In this document: in pieces, positions 7,396 to 15,338 of the stretch
Layout of the letters: each line of letters opens with the position of its first letter
Numbering within the stretch: the first letter of the stretch is position 1
From: Prevotella sp.
GTDB lineage: Bacteria > Bacteroidota > Bacteroidia > Bacteroidales > Bacteroidaceae
DNA length: 45,590 nt
Assembly: GCA_017417465.1 (NCBI GenBank)
Contig: JAFPZD010000068.1
Location: 1-45,590, forward strand
Direction: 5' to 3'
Translations under genes and position numbers: made by a program
The notes under the pieces: generated by a model
What the model saw: the letters and a program-made list of their open reading frames with translations, nothing else
Told to the model about the DNA's origin: nothing
The model's database searches: none

Positions 7396-8049
7396 ATGGA
7401 TAGTTTATTAGATTTGTTTACGGGCGATTTCGGGTATGCGATGATAAAGTTTATCATTTGCCTTGTCGTCAACTGGTTTATCATCGACGTGCTCTATTTC
7501 AGGAAGAGCAAGCGTCGCGACTTCTATTTTACGTTCCTGCTGATGACGGTGGCCATCTTCTTCCTGGTCTACTTCATGATGGGCATGGAACGAGGGAAGG
7601 CAACGATGGGCGTGGGCCTGGGACTCTTCGGCATCTTCAGCATCATGCGCTACCGCACGGATGCCATGCCAGTGCGCGAGATGACCTATCTCTTCGTCAT
7701 CATCTGCCTCTCGGTGGTCCACGCGATGGCTGAGACCTACGTGGAGCTAATTCTCGTCGACATGGTGTGCGTGCTGACCATCTTCCTCTGCGAGCTGAAG
7801 CTGAAGGTTCACCACACGAAGCTGATACAGTACGACCGCGTGGAGCTGATCAAGCCTGAGCGGCGCGAGGAGCTGCTCGCCGACCTTGAGGAGCGCACGG
7901 GCCTGAAGATTCAGCACATCGACATTGGTGGCATCGACTTCCTGCGCGACACTGTCGTGCTACGCGTCACTTACGAGGACGACGAGGTGGCGATGAACGA
8001 CGTAAACAGACAATTCACAGTGAGAAAAAGTCAATGGACAGAAGTGTAA
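7396..8049 (+). CDS. DUF4956 membrane protein
   Basis: 217 residues. Hydrophobic segments at about residues 10-33, 45-66, 72-84 and 95-135 indicate four or more membrane helices; the conserved loop FSIMRYRTDAMPVREMTYLF is characteristic of DUF4956. The C-terminal 80 residues form a soluble domain (EERTGLKIQHIDIGGIDFL) resembling a small ferredoxin-like fold, which is an inference. DUF4956 genes commonly sit next to VTC-domain genes, and this arrangement is kept here. A role as membrane partner of the VTC protein is plausible but unproven. Its 3' end overlaps the next gene by 16 bp, indicating a shared transcript. Confidence 0.88.
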   Translation: MDSLLDLFTGDFGYAMIKFIICLVVNWFIIDVLYFRKSKRRDFYFTFLLMTVAIFFLVYFMMGMERGKATMGVGLGLFGIFSIMRYRTDAMPVREMTYLFVIICLSVVHAMAETYVELILVDMVCVLTIFLCELKLKVHHTKLIQYDRVELIKPERREELLADLEERTGLKIQHIDIGGIDFLRDTVVLRVTYEDDEVAMNDVNRQFTVRKSQWTEV

Positions 8050-8795
8050 TCATCGTGGCCGTGGCCCTCATGCTGGGCGCACGGCCTGTTTGCGCCCAGA
8101 GCGAGGGTGGCCTGCTGCTCAGCGCTGGCGCCGAGAAGAAAGTGAACAAACAGCTGAGCGTGGGCGTCGAGGCCGACTACCGCACGCGTAACGATTTCAA
8201 GACTGCCGACCGCTGGAGCATCGCCCTGGGTGGTGACTACAAGCTGACGAAGGGGCTGAAGGCCGATGTGGGCTACACGCTGCTGAACAGCAACTTCCGC
8301 GAGAAGCTGACCTACAGCAGTGCGACGAAAGGGCGCTGGCGTCCCAGCTACTGGGGCGTACGCCACCGTTTCCATGCGTCGCTGACGGCTAACCGCAAGC
8401 TGTGGAGAGACCTGCGTGTGTCGGTGCGCGAGCGTTGGCAGTACACCTACCGCCCGTCGAAGGATGTGGAGCGCTGGAAGCTGGACCCCTCTGCCCACAC
8501 CATGGAGCTTGACGACGACTACGTGCGCAGCGGCAAGGGCAAGAACCAGCTGCGCTCGCGTCTGCAGCTCTCGTGGGACAAGAAGCGCGCCCTACTGACG
8601 CCCTACGCCAGTGCCGAGTTCTACCACAGCTGGGCCATTGAGAAGGTGCGCTACACCGTGGGCACTGACATACGGCTCAGCAAGCAGCATGAGCTGACCG
8701 TGTACTACCGATTCCAGGACATGCACAACGTGGACGAGGACGACTTCGATCCCGACATGCACTATCTTGGCCTCGGCTATCAGTTTAAGTTTTAG
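8034..8795 (+). CDS. DUF2490 outer-membrane beta-barrel protein
   Basis: 253 residues. A signal peptide (about residues 1-21, ending VCAQ) is followed by alternating amphipathic strands throughout: YRTRNDF, WSIALGGDYKL, HRFHASLTA, LRVSVRERWQYTYRP, HELTVYYRFQD. The protein ends in phenylalanine (GLGYQFKF), the normal outer-membrane barrel end. This matches DUF2490, a family of small barrels of unknown function in Bacteroidetes. The start overlaps the end of the DUF4956 gene by 16 bp, so the two are probably coupled in translation. It may form the outer-membrane part of the system encoded by this operon. Confidence 0.85.
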   Translation: MDRSVIIVAVALMLGARPVCAQSEGGLLLSAGAEKKVNKQLSVGVEADYRTRNDFKTADRWSIALGGDYKLTKGLKADVGYTLLNSNFREKLTYSSATKGRWRPSYWGVRHRFHASLTANRKLWRDLRVSVRERWQYTYRPSKDVERWKLDPSAHTMELDDDYVRSGKGKNQLRSRLQLSWDKKRALLTPYASAEFYHSWAIEKVRYTVGTDIRLSKQHELTVYYRFQDMHNVDEDDFDPDMHYLGLGYQFKF

Positions 8796-8806
8796 CATTT
8801 AATGGT

Positions 8807-9988
8807 ATGAGAAAGAACGTATTATACATCCTGCTGGCAGGCATGGCCATGGCCGGCATCGTGGCTTGTGAGAACGACGACACCGACTTTAGCAACTACA
8901 CGATAGGGACGGGTGAGAACGAAATAGAGGAGGAGCTCAGCGACACGCTCTGGATGAACATTGTCTACAGCGGTGCGACGGTGACGGTGGGTGGCGACGT
9001 GAGCGATTCGGTGACCATTGTCGCCAGCGGTGCCGACGTGACCGTCACCTCGACGCTGAATCGCTATCTGGAAGTGACGCTCAGCGGCACGACGACCGAC
9101 GGCTCGCTGCTGGTCAACAGCCAGAAACGATACGGCCTGGTGCTCAACGGCGTGAATATCACTAACGGCGACGGGCCTGCCATCAACAATCAGTGTAGCA
9201 AGGCCCTGTACCTCACTTTGGCCGATGGCACCACGAACATGCTGACCGACGGGACGGCGTATGCCGACGCACCCACAACGGCCGAGGGCATTGCCATCGA
9301 CCAGAAGGGCACGCTGTTCAGCGAGGGCCAGATTTACTTCAGAGGCACAGGCACGCTGACCGTCAACGGCAATGCTCGCAACGGCATCGCCTCGGACGAC
9401 TATATCGTCGTTGAGGACGGCAACATTACTATTAATGTGGCCGCAACAGGCACCAACGGCCTGAAGGTGAACGACGGGCTGGAGATACAGGGTGGCACGC
9501 TGGTCATCGGCGTGGCTGCCGACGGTGCCCGTGGCATAAAGAACGACGCCCGGACAACCATCAGCGGAGGCACCACCACCATTGCCACTTCGGGCGACTG
9601 CCTCATTGAGACGCTGAGCGACGGCACCCGCGACACTACGTCGTGTGCGGGCATCCGATGCGACAGTCTGTTCACCATGACGGCGGGTACCCTGAACATC
9701 ACGAGCAGCGGCGATGGCGGCAAGGGCATCAACTGCAACGAGGATGTGGTGTTCAGCGGTGGCACGCTGACCGTCGTCACCACTGGTAACAACAGTGTAG
9801 GCAAGCCGAAGGGCGTGAAGAGCGACACGGGCATCACCGTCAGCGGTGGCTCGTTCAGTGTCACTGTCAGGAAGAGCTGGGCCTGCGACAACGGCAGCGA
9901 CAGCGACGACCCTGCCGACATGCTGACCGTCGTCGGCACGCCAACGCGGAAGTCGATTGCCAAGCGCCAGGTTACCATTGTCTATTGA
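8807..9988 (+). CDS. Cthe_2159-like beta-helix lipoprotein (carbohydrate-binding domain family)
   Basis: 393 residues. A lipoprotein signal (GMAMAGIVAC) places the acylated cysteine at residue 21. It is followed by the acidic run ENDDTD, which resembles the export signal for surface-exposed lipoproteins in Bacteroidetes. From about residue 45 the sequence consists of short repeating rungs with regular V/I-T-V and N/D-G turns (VTIVASGADVTVTST, GNITINVAATG, GTLNITSSGDGG), which predicts a right-handed beta-helix. The overall pattern matches proteins annotated as carbohydrate-binding domain-containing (Cthe_2159 family, PF14262), one member of which binds acidic polysaccharide. In other bacteria such genes often accompany VTC, DUF4956 and CotH-kinase genes; no CotH gene is present here. 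Eleven bases separate it from the DUF2490 gene. Confidence 0.85.
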   Translation: MRKNVLYILLAGMAMAGIVACENDDTDFSNYTIGTGENEIEEELSDTLWMNIVYSGATVTVGGDVSDSVTIVASGADVTVTSTLNRYLEVTLSGTTTDGSLLVNSQKRYGLVLNGVNITNGDGPAINNQCSKALYLTLADGTTNMLTDGTAYADAPTTAEGIAIDQKGTLFSEGQIYFRGTGTLTVNGNARNGIASDDYIVVEDGNITINVAATGTNGLKVNDGLEIQGGTLVIGVAADGARGIKNDARTTISGGTTTIATSGDCLIETLSDGTRDTTSCAGIRCDSLFTMTAGTLNITSSGDGGKGINCNEDVVFSGGTLTVVTTGNNSVGKPKGVKSDTGITVSGGSFSVTVRKSWACDNGSDSDDPADMLTVVGTPTRKSIAKRQVTIVY

Positions 9989-10012
9989 ACTGAGACTCCA
10001 TAAGCCAACACC

Positions 10013-11083
10013 ATGTCGTTTGAAAAGATAAGAATCAAGGATATCGCAGAGCGGGCCGGTGTCTCAGTGGGCACCGTCGACCGCGTGCTGCATGACCGTC
10101 CCAACGTCTCGAAGTCGGCCCGTGAGAAAGTAGAGAAAGCCCTGGAGGAGGTGAACTACGAGCCCAACGCCTACGCTTCGGCCCTGGCGTATAACCGCGA
10201 CTACACCTTCTTCTGTATTATCCCTATGCATGAGAGCGAGGCCTACTGGGACGAGATTGAGGAGGGCGTGAAGGCCGCCACCCTGCACCGTCGCGATTTC
10301 CATGTCACGTTGCGCATCCTGCATTATGAGCGCTTCAATGGCGAGTCGTTTGTGGCTGCCACCAAGGAGTGTCTGGACGCACGCCCCGACGCGGTGGTCA
10401 TCGTGCCCGCCAAGCTTGAGCTGACGAAGGCCTTTGCCGACGACTTGCACGAGTTGAACATTCCCTTCATCCTGCTCGACTCGTACTTGCCCGACCTGAG
10501 ACCGCTGGCTTTCTTCGGGCAGGACTCGTTCCAGAGTGGCTATTTTGCTGCCCGCATGCTGATGCTCATTGCTGGCAAGGACGACGAGATCTTCGTTATG
10601 AAGCAGCTGAAGAATGGCCACATCGGCAGCAAACAGCAGTCGAACCGCGAGACGGGTTTCCGTCACTATATGAAGGATCACTTCCCACAGATTACGATTA
10701 CGGAAGTGGACCTTCCCCTTGACGGCAACCGCGAGGAGTACAACGACATTCTGGAGGACTTCTTCACGGCCCACCCGCACATCCACCACGGCATCACCTT
10801 CAACTCGAAGGCCCACCTTGTGGGTCAGTTCCTGCTGCGTACCAATCGGCGAAATGTGCAGATCATGGGCTACGACATGGTGAAGAAGAATGCCGACTGC
10901 GTGCGGCAGGGCAGCATCTCGTTCCTCATCGCCCAGCATGCCTACATGCAGGGCTATGCGTGTGTGGAGACGCTGTTCCAGGCTATCATCCTGCGCAAGG
11001 AGGTGACGGCCGTGAACTACATGCCGATTGAGCTGTTGACGCAGGAGAACATCAACTTCTACCGTCGCACGAACATTGGCTGA
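10013..11083 (+). CDS. LacI-family transcriptional regulator
   Basis: 356 residues. The helix-turn-helix occupies residues 7-25 (KDIAERAGVSVGTVDRVLH), with the usual hinge helix following (YEPNAYASALA). The rest is a periplasmic-binding-protein-like sensor domain (residues about 65-350; PDAVVIVPAK, IMGYDMVKKN). The sensor is closer to the sugar-binding Peripla_BP_4 type than to classical LacI; the ligand cannot be read from the sequence. The gene starts 24 bp after the beta-helix lipoprotein gene on the same strand, so it may be the last gene of that operon and might regulate it or a carbohydrate locus elsewhere. It converges with the AddB-like gene 6 bp downstream. Confidence 0.9.
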   Translation: MSFEKIRIKDIAERAGVSVGTVDRVLHDRPNVSKSAREKVEKALEEVNYEPNAYASALAYNRDYTFFCIIPMHESEAYWDEIEEGVKAATLHRRDFHVTLRILHYERFNGESFVAATKECLDARPDAVVIVPAKLELTKAFADDLHELNIPFILLDSYLPDLRPLAFFGQDSFQSGYFAARMLMLIAGKDDEIFVMKQLKNGHIGSKQQSNRETGFRHYMKDHFPQITITEVDLPLDGNREEYNDILEDFFTAHPHIHHGITFNSKAHLVGQFLLRTNRRNVQIMGYDMVKKNADCVRQGSISFLIAQHAYMQGYACVETLFQAIILRKEVTAVNYMPIELLTQENINFYRRTNIG

Positions 11084-11089
11084 GACGCT

Positions 11090-14002
11090 TCAGTTTCCGG
11101 CGGCACACAGCAGCCTGTAGGGACACTCGGTGCAGCGTCCGCGGTCGGTGGTAGGGGCGAAGGGCATGTCGGGATTGAACATGTTGTCGACCGTCTCACG
11201 TAGCAGTTCGCCGAAGCGGGGAGCGTGTTGGGCGATGTCGTCGATGCGCTCCTTGCCGAAGAAAAGCGTGGGGTCGTAGTCGGCAGTGCCAGCATGCTGA
11301 ATGAAGAGCAGGGCAGGGGAGACGGGCGTCTGCGGGTGCTCCTTGCTGACGAGGCAGGCGTAGAGTATGGCCTGCAGGTAATAGTCGCTATGTTTTTTTA
11401 GGTTTTCCTGTTGGAAAACGGCGTCGACGTCGGAAAAAGATTCCAGACGGTGACTTCCAGTCTTATAGTCTATGACACGGATGCGCTGCTGGCCATCCTC
11501 GGTGATGCAGTCCAGGCGGTCGATACGCCCGCCGATGGTTGTGCTGAGGTGGTGGGTGGCGAAGGGTGCCGCTACGTCGCACTCCAGGCCAATAATGGTG
11601 AAGGGCGCCAAGCGGACGTCGATGGAAAGCAGCTGGCGCAGGTAGTGGATGATGACTTCACGGTTGATGATTTGCAGGCCGTTCAGGGTGGTGTGCGTGG
11701 TGCCGGGGGCAGTGTGGAAGAGCTCCTGGCTGATGGCTTCGTCGACGGCGCGGATGATGTCGACTCGCTCCTTGAGGAGCCTTTTCAGGTCGTCGGCAAG
11801 TATCTGGTGGCTTTTCTCCATCAGACGCGTATAGACGATGCGTGCCGCTTCGTGGAAAATATTTCCGAAGAGGCGGTTGTCGATGACGTCGTCGTCGGTG
11901 TTGTCGGGTTCGCGCAGGTTGTGGACGTAGGTGTAATAGAAGATGAGGGGGCAGCGCTGGTAGCGGTTGATGGCGGTGGGCGTCAGCAGCGGGAAGGATG
12001 CAGGCTGGACGGTGTCGACGGGACGGACGGAAGTCGGTCTGAAGCGCTGCAGGAGACGCTGCATCACCTCGGGGGACTTGGCGATGGTTGGCGGACGGAA
12101 TGGCGTGTGCTTCTGGGGCGCCTGTAGTGAGCGGAAGCTGATGTGGTGGGGGCTCTCGACCATGAGCTGGAGCATGAAGCGGCTCATCTCGCCGCGCTGT
12201 CCCTCGGCAGTGGCGTTGTTGTAGACGATGGTGACGTCGTCGGCGCGCTGCAGCAGGCGGTGGAAGTAGTAGCTGTAGATAGCCACCTTGTGATCGATGG
12301 TGGTTAAGCCGAAGGCCTTACGGATGTTGTAGGGAATGAACGACGCGTCGCTGATGCCGCGTGGCATGTTGCCCTCGTTACACGATAGCAGGAGCAAGTG
12401 ACGGAAATCAAGGTTGCGCGTCTCGAGGATGCCCATCACCTGCAGACCTTCTGCGGGCTCGCCGTGGAAAGGAATGGCTGTGGACTGCACGAGCTGGCTG
12501 ATGAGGCGCTGCAGGGTGACGACATCGACGGCGAGGTCACCGCTCAAGACCAGGGCGTGCAAGCGGTTCAGCAGCGTGTAGGCCCTGAACACCGACTCCT
12601 GGAAGAAGGGTGTGGGCTGAGGTGTCGGGGGCACTGGCAGGCGAGTGGCTACGCACTGCATGACGTCGCAGAGCCATTGCAGCAGGTCGAGGTTCGAGCC
12701 ATCGAGCGCACGGAAGAGCAGGGTGGTGGGCTCGTCAACGCTCATTTCGCTGGTCGAGGGGTAGTAGACCTTCTCAGCGTTCAGCCGTTCCAGCAACTGG
12801 GCAACGGCTTCCGAGAGCGGCGAGACGTAGGGGTGGCGCAGCACGGCGTTGACATGGCGCAGGCGGAAACAGCCGCGCTGCGCAGCAAAGCCGTTGGTGC
12901 GCAGGTCGATGAGCAGGGTGATGAGCGCGGCAACTGGCGTCTGCGCCAAGGGATAACCCGTGGTGATGTTGACCTTCTCGACGTCAGGCGGCAGACAGTG
13001 GATGACGGTCTGTAGCAGACCCTCGTTGCACAGCACGATGGCCGTGTCGGGACCATGAGCCACAGACTCCGAACCCTGAATCGAGGCGAGCCACTGCGGG
13101 ATGAAGCGCGCCTGGATGTTCTCGGTGGGCGCGGCGATGAACGTCAGCTGCTTCTGACGTCCGAAGCAGCCGTAGATGGCCTCGTCCTTGCTGTCGAGCT
13201 CGTTGGGGAAGTCGCTCAGCTGCTGGCTGATGAAGTGGCCGGCCTCGTGCTGTTCCGTCTGGCGGGTGTAGTAGTGGTCGAAGTCCCAGTAGAAGCGGGC
13301 CTTGCCCTCCTGCCGGAGGAATTTGAAGAGCCGGCGCTCGACGGCGAGCAGCAGGTTGAAGCCCACGAAGAGATAGCGGTCGTACGTGAAAAGCTCGGGC
13401 TTCAGGTTGCTGACCACCCTGCGGTAGAGCGCCCCCTCGTAGGCCAGTTGCTGGTCGGCGAGCCGGCTGTTGAAGTCGTGATAAACGTCGCCCATGCGCG
13501 ACCAAAGCTTCAGGAACCGCTCTTTCAACCGGGAGTTGTGGTCGTCGGAAAAGTTGCTGAAGAACCTTCGGATGACGTCCTTCTGCGCTTCAGTCAGGTA
13601 ACTGACGGTGTCAAGCTCGTGTATGTCGCGCAGGTTAGCGAACACCTTGTCGGCATCGGCCATGTTCTTGTCGAGGTCGTCATAGTCGGCCAGCAGCGTC
13701 TGCCCCCAGCCATAGAAGTGGTCGAGTGTCTCGTCGATGGCCGTCTGCTGCGTAAAACTCTTGTAGAGGTCGCACACCAGCTTGATGGGGTCGGCGACCG
13801 TCAGCTGGCTCTGCTGGCGGAACAGGTCGCTGATGGTGACGTAGGCCGGGCTCCAGATGGGCTTCCCGGCGAGGCGCGCCAGGTGGGCGTTGAGAAACAG
13901 CGACGCACGCTTGTTAGGGAACACGACGGCCGTGTGCGACAGGTCCGTGCCGTACTTGGCGAGCATGTCGCGGGCCACGTACTCCAGGAACGTCGTCGTC
14001 AT
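11090..14002 (-). CDS. AddB-like helicase-nuclease subunit, PD-(D/E)XK family
   Basis: 970 residues from the ATG at 14002, chosen because GGGGGAG lies just upstream as a ribosome-binding site; an ATG at 14038 is an alternative. The N-terminus (VVFPNKRASLFLNAHLA) resembles AddB/RexB, whose ATPase motifs are degenerate. The C-terminal nuclease shows IRVIDYKTGS with the catalytic D-x-K, and four cysteines (YQRCPL plus CTECPYRLLC) match the iron-sulfur staple of AddB nucleases. AddAB-type complexes process double-strand breaks for RecA loading. The expected AddA/UvrD helicase gene is not adjacent, which is unusual; it must lie outside the window. Upstream on the strand is the cysteine desulfidase gene, 44 bp away, so the two may be cotranscribed. 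Confidence 0.85.
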   Translation of the reverse strand: MTTTFLEYVARDMLAKYGTDLSHTAVVFPNKRASLFLNAHLARLAGKPIWSPAYVTISDLFRQQSQLTVADPIKLVCDLYKSFTQQTAIDETLDHFYGWGQTLLADYDDLDKNMADADKVFANLRDIHELDTVSYLTEAQKDVIRRFFSNFSDDHNSRLKERFLKLWSRMGDVYHDFNSRLADQQLAYEGALYRRVVSNLKPELFTYDRYLFVGFNLLLAVERRLFKFLRQEGKARFYWDFDHYYTRQTEQHEAGHFISQQLSDFPNELDSKDEAIYGCFGRQKQLTFIAAPTENIQARFIPQWLASIQGSESVAHGPDTAIVLCNEGLLQTVIHCLPPDVEKVNITTGYPLAQTPVAALITLLIDLRTNGFAAQRGCFRLRHVNAVLRHPYVSPLSEAVAQLLERLNAEKVYYPSTSEMSVDEPTTLLFRALDGSNLDLLQWLCDVMQCVATRLPVPPTPQPTPFFQESVFRAYTLLNRLHALVLSGDLAVDVVTLQRLISQLVQSTAIPFHGEPAEGLQVMGILETRNLDFRHLLLLSCNEGNMPRGISDASFIPYNIRKAFGLTTIDHKVAIYSYYFHRLLQRADDVTIVYNNATAEGQRGEMSRFMLQLMVESPHHISFRSLQAPQKHTPFRPPTIAKSPEVMQRLLQRFRPTSVRPVDTVQPASFPLLTPTAINRYQRCPLIFYYTYVHNLREPDNTDDDVIDNRLFGNIFHEAARIVYTRLMEKSHQILADDLKRLLKERVDIIRAVDEAISQELFHTAPGTTHTTLNGLQIINREVIIHYLRQLLSIDVRLAPFTIIGLECDVAAPFATHHLSTTIGGRIDRLDCITEDGQQRIRVIDYKTGSHRLESFSDVDAVFQQENLKKHSDYYLQAILYACLVSKEHPQTPVSPALLFIQHAGTADYDPTLFFGKERIDDIAQHAPRFGELLRETVDNMFNPDMPFAPTTDRGRCTECPYRLLCAAGN

Positions 14003-14046
14003 GGTGGCTCCCCCGTTGTCGTTGTGTCTCTCAGTCATCGTGTCTG

Positions 14047-15333
14047 TCAGCAGCCCTTTGTGGTCATGATGCGCAGCACGAGGTCGTCGGTGGCACACAT
14101 GGCGTCGGCGCCGATGGCTGTCAGGTTATGGATGGTGCGGTCGATGTCGTCGTCGACGATGCCTTCTGCCGATGTGACGCACTTACCCTCCATGGCGAGC
14201 AGTGCCGACATGACGGCGGTGCTGACGCCGGAGGCAATCTTCAGCGAGCACGAAGGCTTGGCGCCGTCGCAGAGCATGCCCGCAATGTTGGCAATCATGT
14301 TCTTGATAGCGCTGCACACCTGCTGGTAGCCGCCGCCCATGAGCAGGGTGATGCCCACGCTGGAACCGATGCCGGCGACGACACAACCGCAGAGTGCCGA
14401 CAGGCGTCCGAGCGACTGCTTGATGTAGATGGCGGTGAGGTGGCTGAGCATCAGGGCGCGCGTCAGCTCCTCCTCGGTGTTCTCGTTCTCCTGGGCGTAG
14501 ACGCAGACGGGATTGGTGGCGCAGATGCCCTGGTTGCCACTGCCCGAGTTCGACATGACGGGTATCATGGCCCCGCCCATGCGGGCGTCGCAGGCCGATG
14601 CCGTCCGGGCGATGATGTGGCTGTAGATGCTGTTGCCGAAGATGCCCTTCGACAGTGGGCGGTCGATGGTCTTGCCGAGGTTGTGGCCGTAGTTGCCCTT
14701 GATGGCCTCGCGTGCCGCCCCGATGTTGTAGTCGCGCGCCGAGAGAATGAACGACAGTTCGCCGAGGGGTGCCGTTGTGGCGAAGTCGTAGACCATGCGA
14801 AGACTGAGGCGGATGCCCGACTGTTCGTCGTGATGCACCTCACGCCCTACGTTTTGGGGCGCCTCGCTCGTCGGGCCGGCATAGACGAAGTTGGTGTGGG
14901 CGCCGCTGATGATGGCGGTGGCGCTCTTGCCGGCTGCCGAGCATACCATCTCGGCGTAGAGCTTCTCCTGAATGCCCTCCTTCAGATGGATGAAGATGCG
15001 CTTCTCGTCGATGTAGCGCCTTCCCTGCTCGAGTGCCTCGGGCGTCAGGTCCTTGATGACCTCCAGCTGATATTCGCTCTTGCCGATGAGTGCGCCCAGG
15101 GCGATGGCGATGGGCAGCCCGATCATGCCCGTACCGGGTATTCCCACGCCCATGGCATTCTTCAGGATGTTGGCACTCAGCCAGGCCTCGATGTGCTCAG
15201 GGCATTGTCCCAGCGTCTCGGTGGCTTTGGCCGTACAAAGAGCCACCGCCATTGGCTCTGTACAGCCGATGGCGGGGACAACTTCTTGCTTGACCAGTGC
15301 AATGATTTGGTCACGTGTTTCTTTGTCAATCAT
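14047..15333 (-). CDS. L-cysteine desulfidase (CyuA/YhaM, UPF0597 family)
   Basis: 428 residues. The active-site region AIGCTEPMAVAL carries the conserved cysteine (C24) thought to act as base. Three further cysteines in the second half (SACDARMGG and GICATNPVC) provide the oxygen-sensitive [4Fe-4S] cluster ligands. The family breaks L-cysteine down to sulfide, ammonia and pyruvate; some members prefer other serine or cysteine-type substrates, so the assignment is to family level. Full length. It starts 5 bp after the dsbD stop and is clearly in an operon with it, which links cytoplasmic thiol breakdown with thiol export to the periplasm. Confidence 0.9.
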   Translation of the reverse strand: MIDKETRDQIIALVKQEVVPAIGCTEPMAVALCTAKATETLGQCPEHIEAWLSANILKNAMGVGIPGTGMIGLPIAIALGALIGKSEYQLEVIKDLTPEALEQGRRYIDEKRIFIHLKEGIQEKLYAEMVCSAAGKSATAIISGAHTNFVYAGPTSEAPQNVGREVHHDEQSGIRLSLRMVYDFATTAPLGELSFILSARDYNIGAAREAIKGNYGHNLGKTIDRPLSKGIFGNSIYSHIIARTASACDARMGGAMIPVMSNSGSGNQGICATNPVCVYAQENENTEEELTRALMLSHLTAIYIKQSLGRLSALCGCVVAGIGSSVGITLLMGGGYQQVCSAIKNMIANIAGMLCDGAKPSCSLKIASGVSTAVMSALLAMEGKCVTSAEGIVDDDIDRTIHNLTAIGADAMCATDDLVLRIMTTKGC

Positions 15334-15338
15334 AGTAT

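Noticed and set aside
10064-14329. Long frames opposite the LacI-type, AddB-like and desulfidase genes
   Set aside because: They lie antisense to clear genes, reflect high GC codon bias, and show no recognisable domains.
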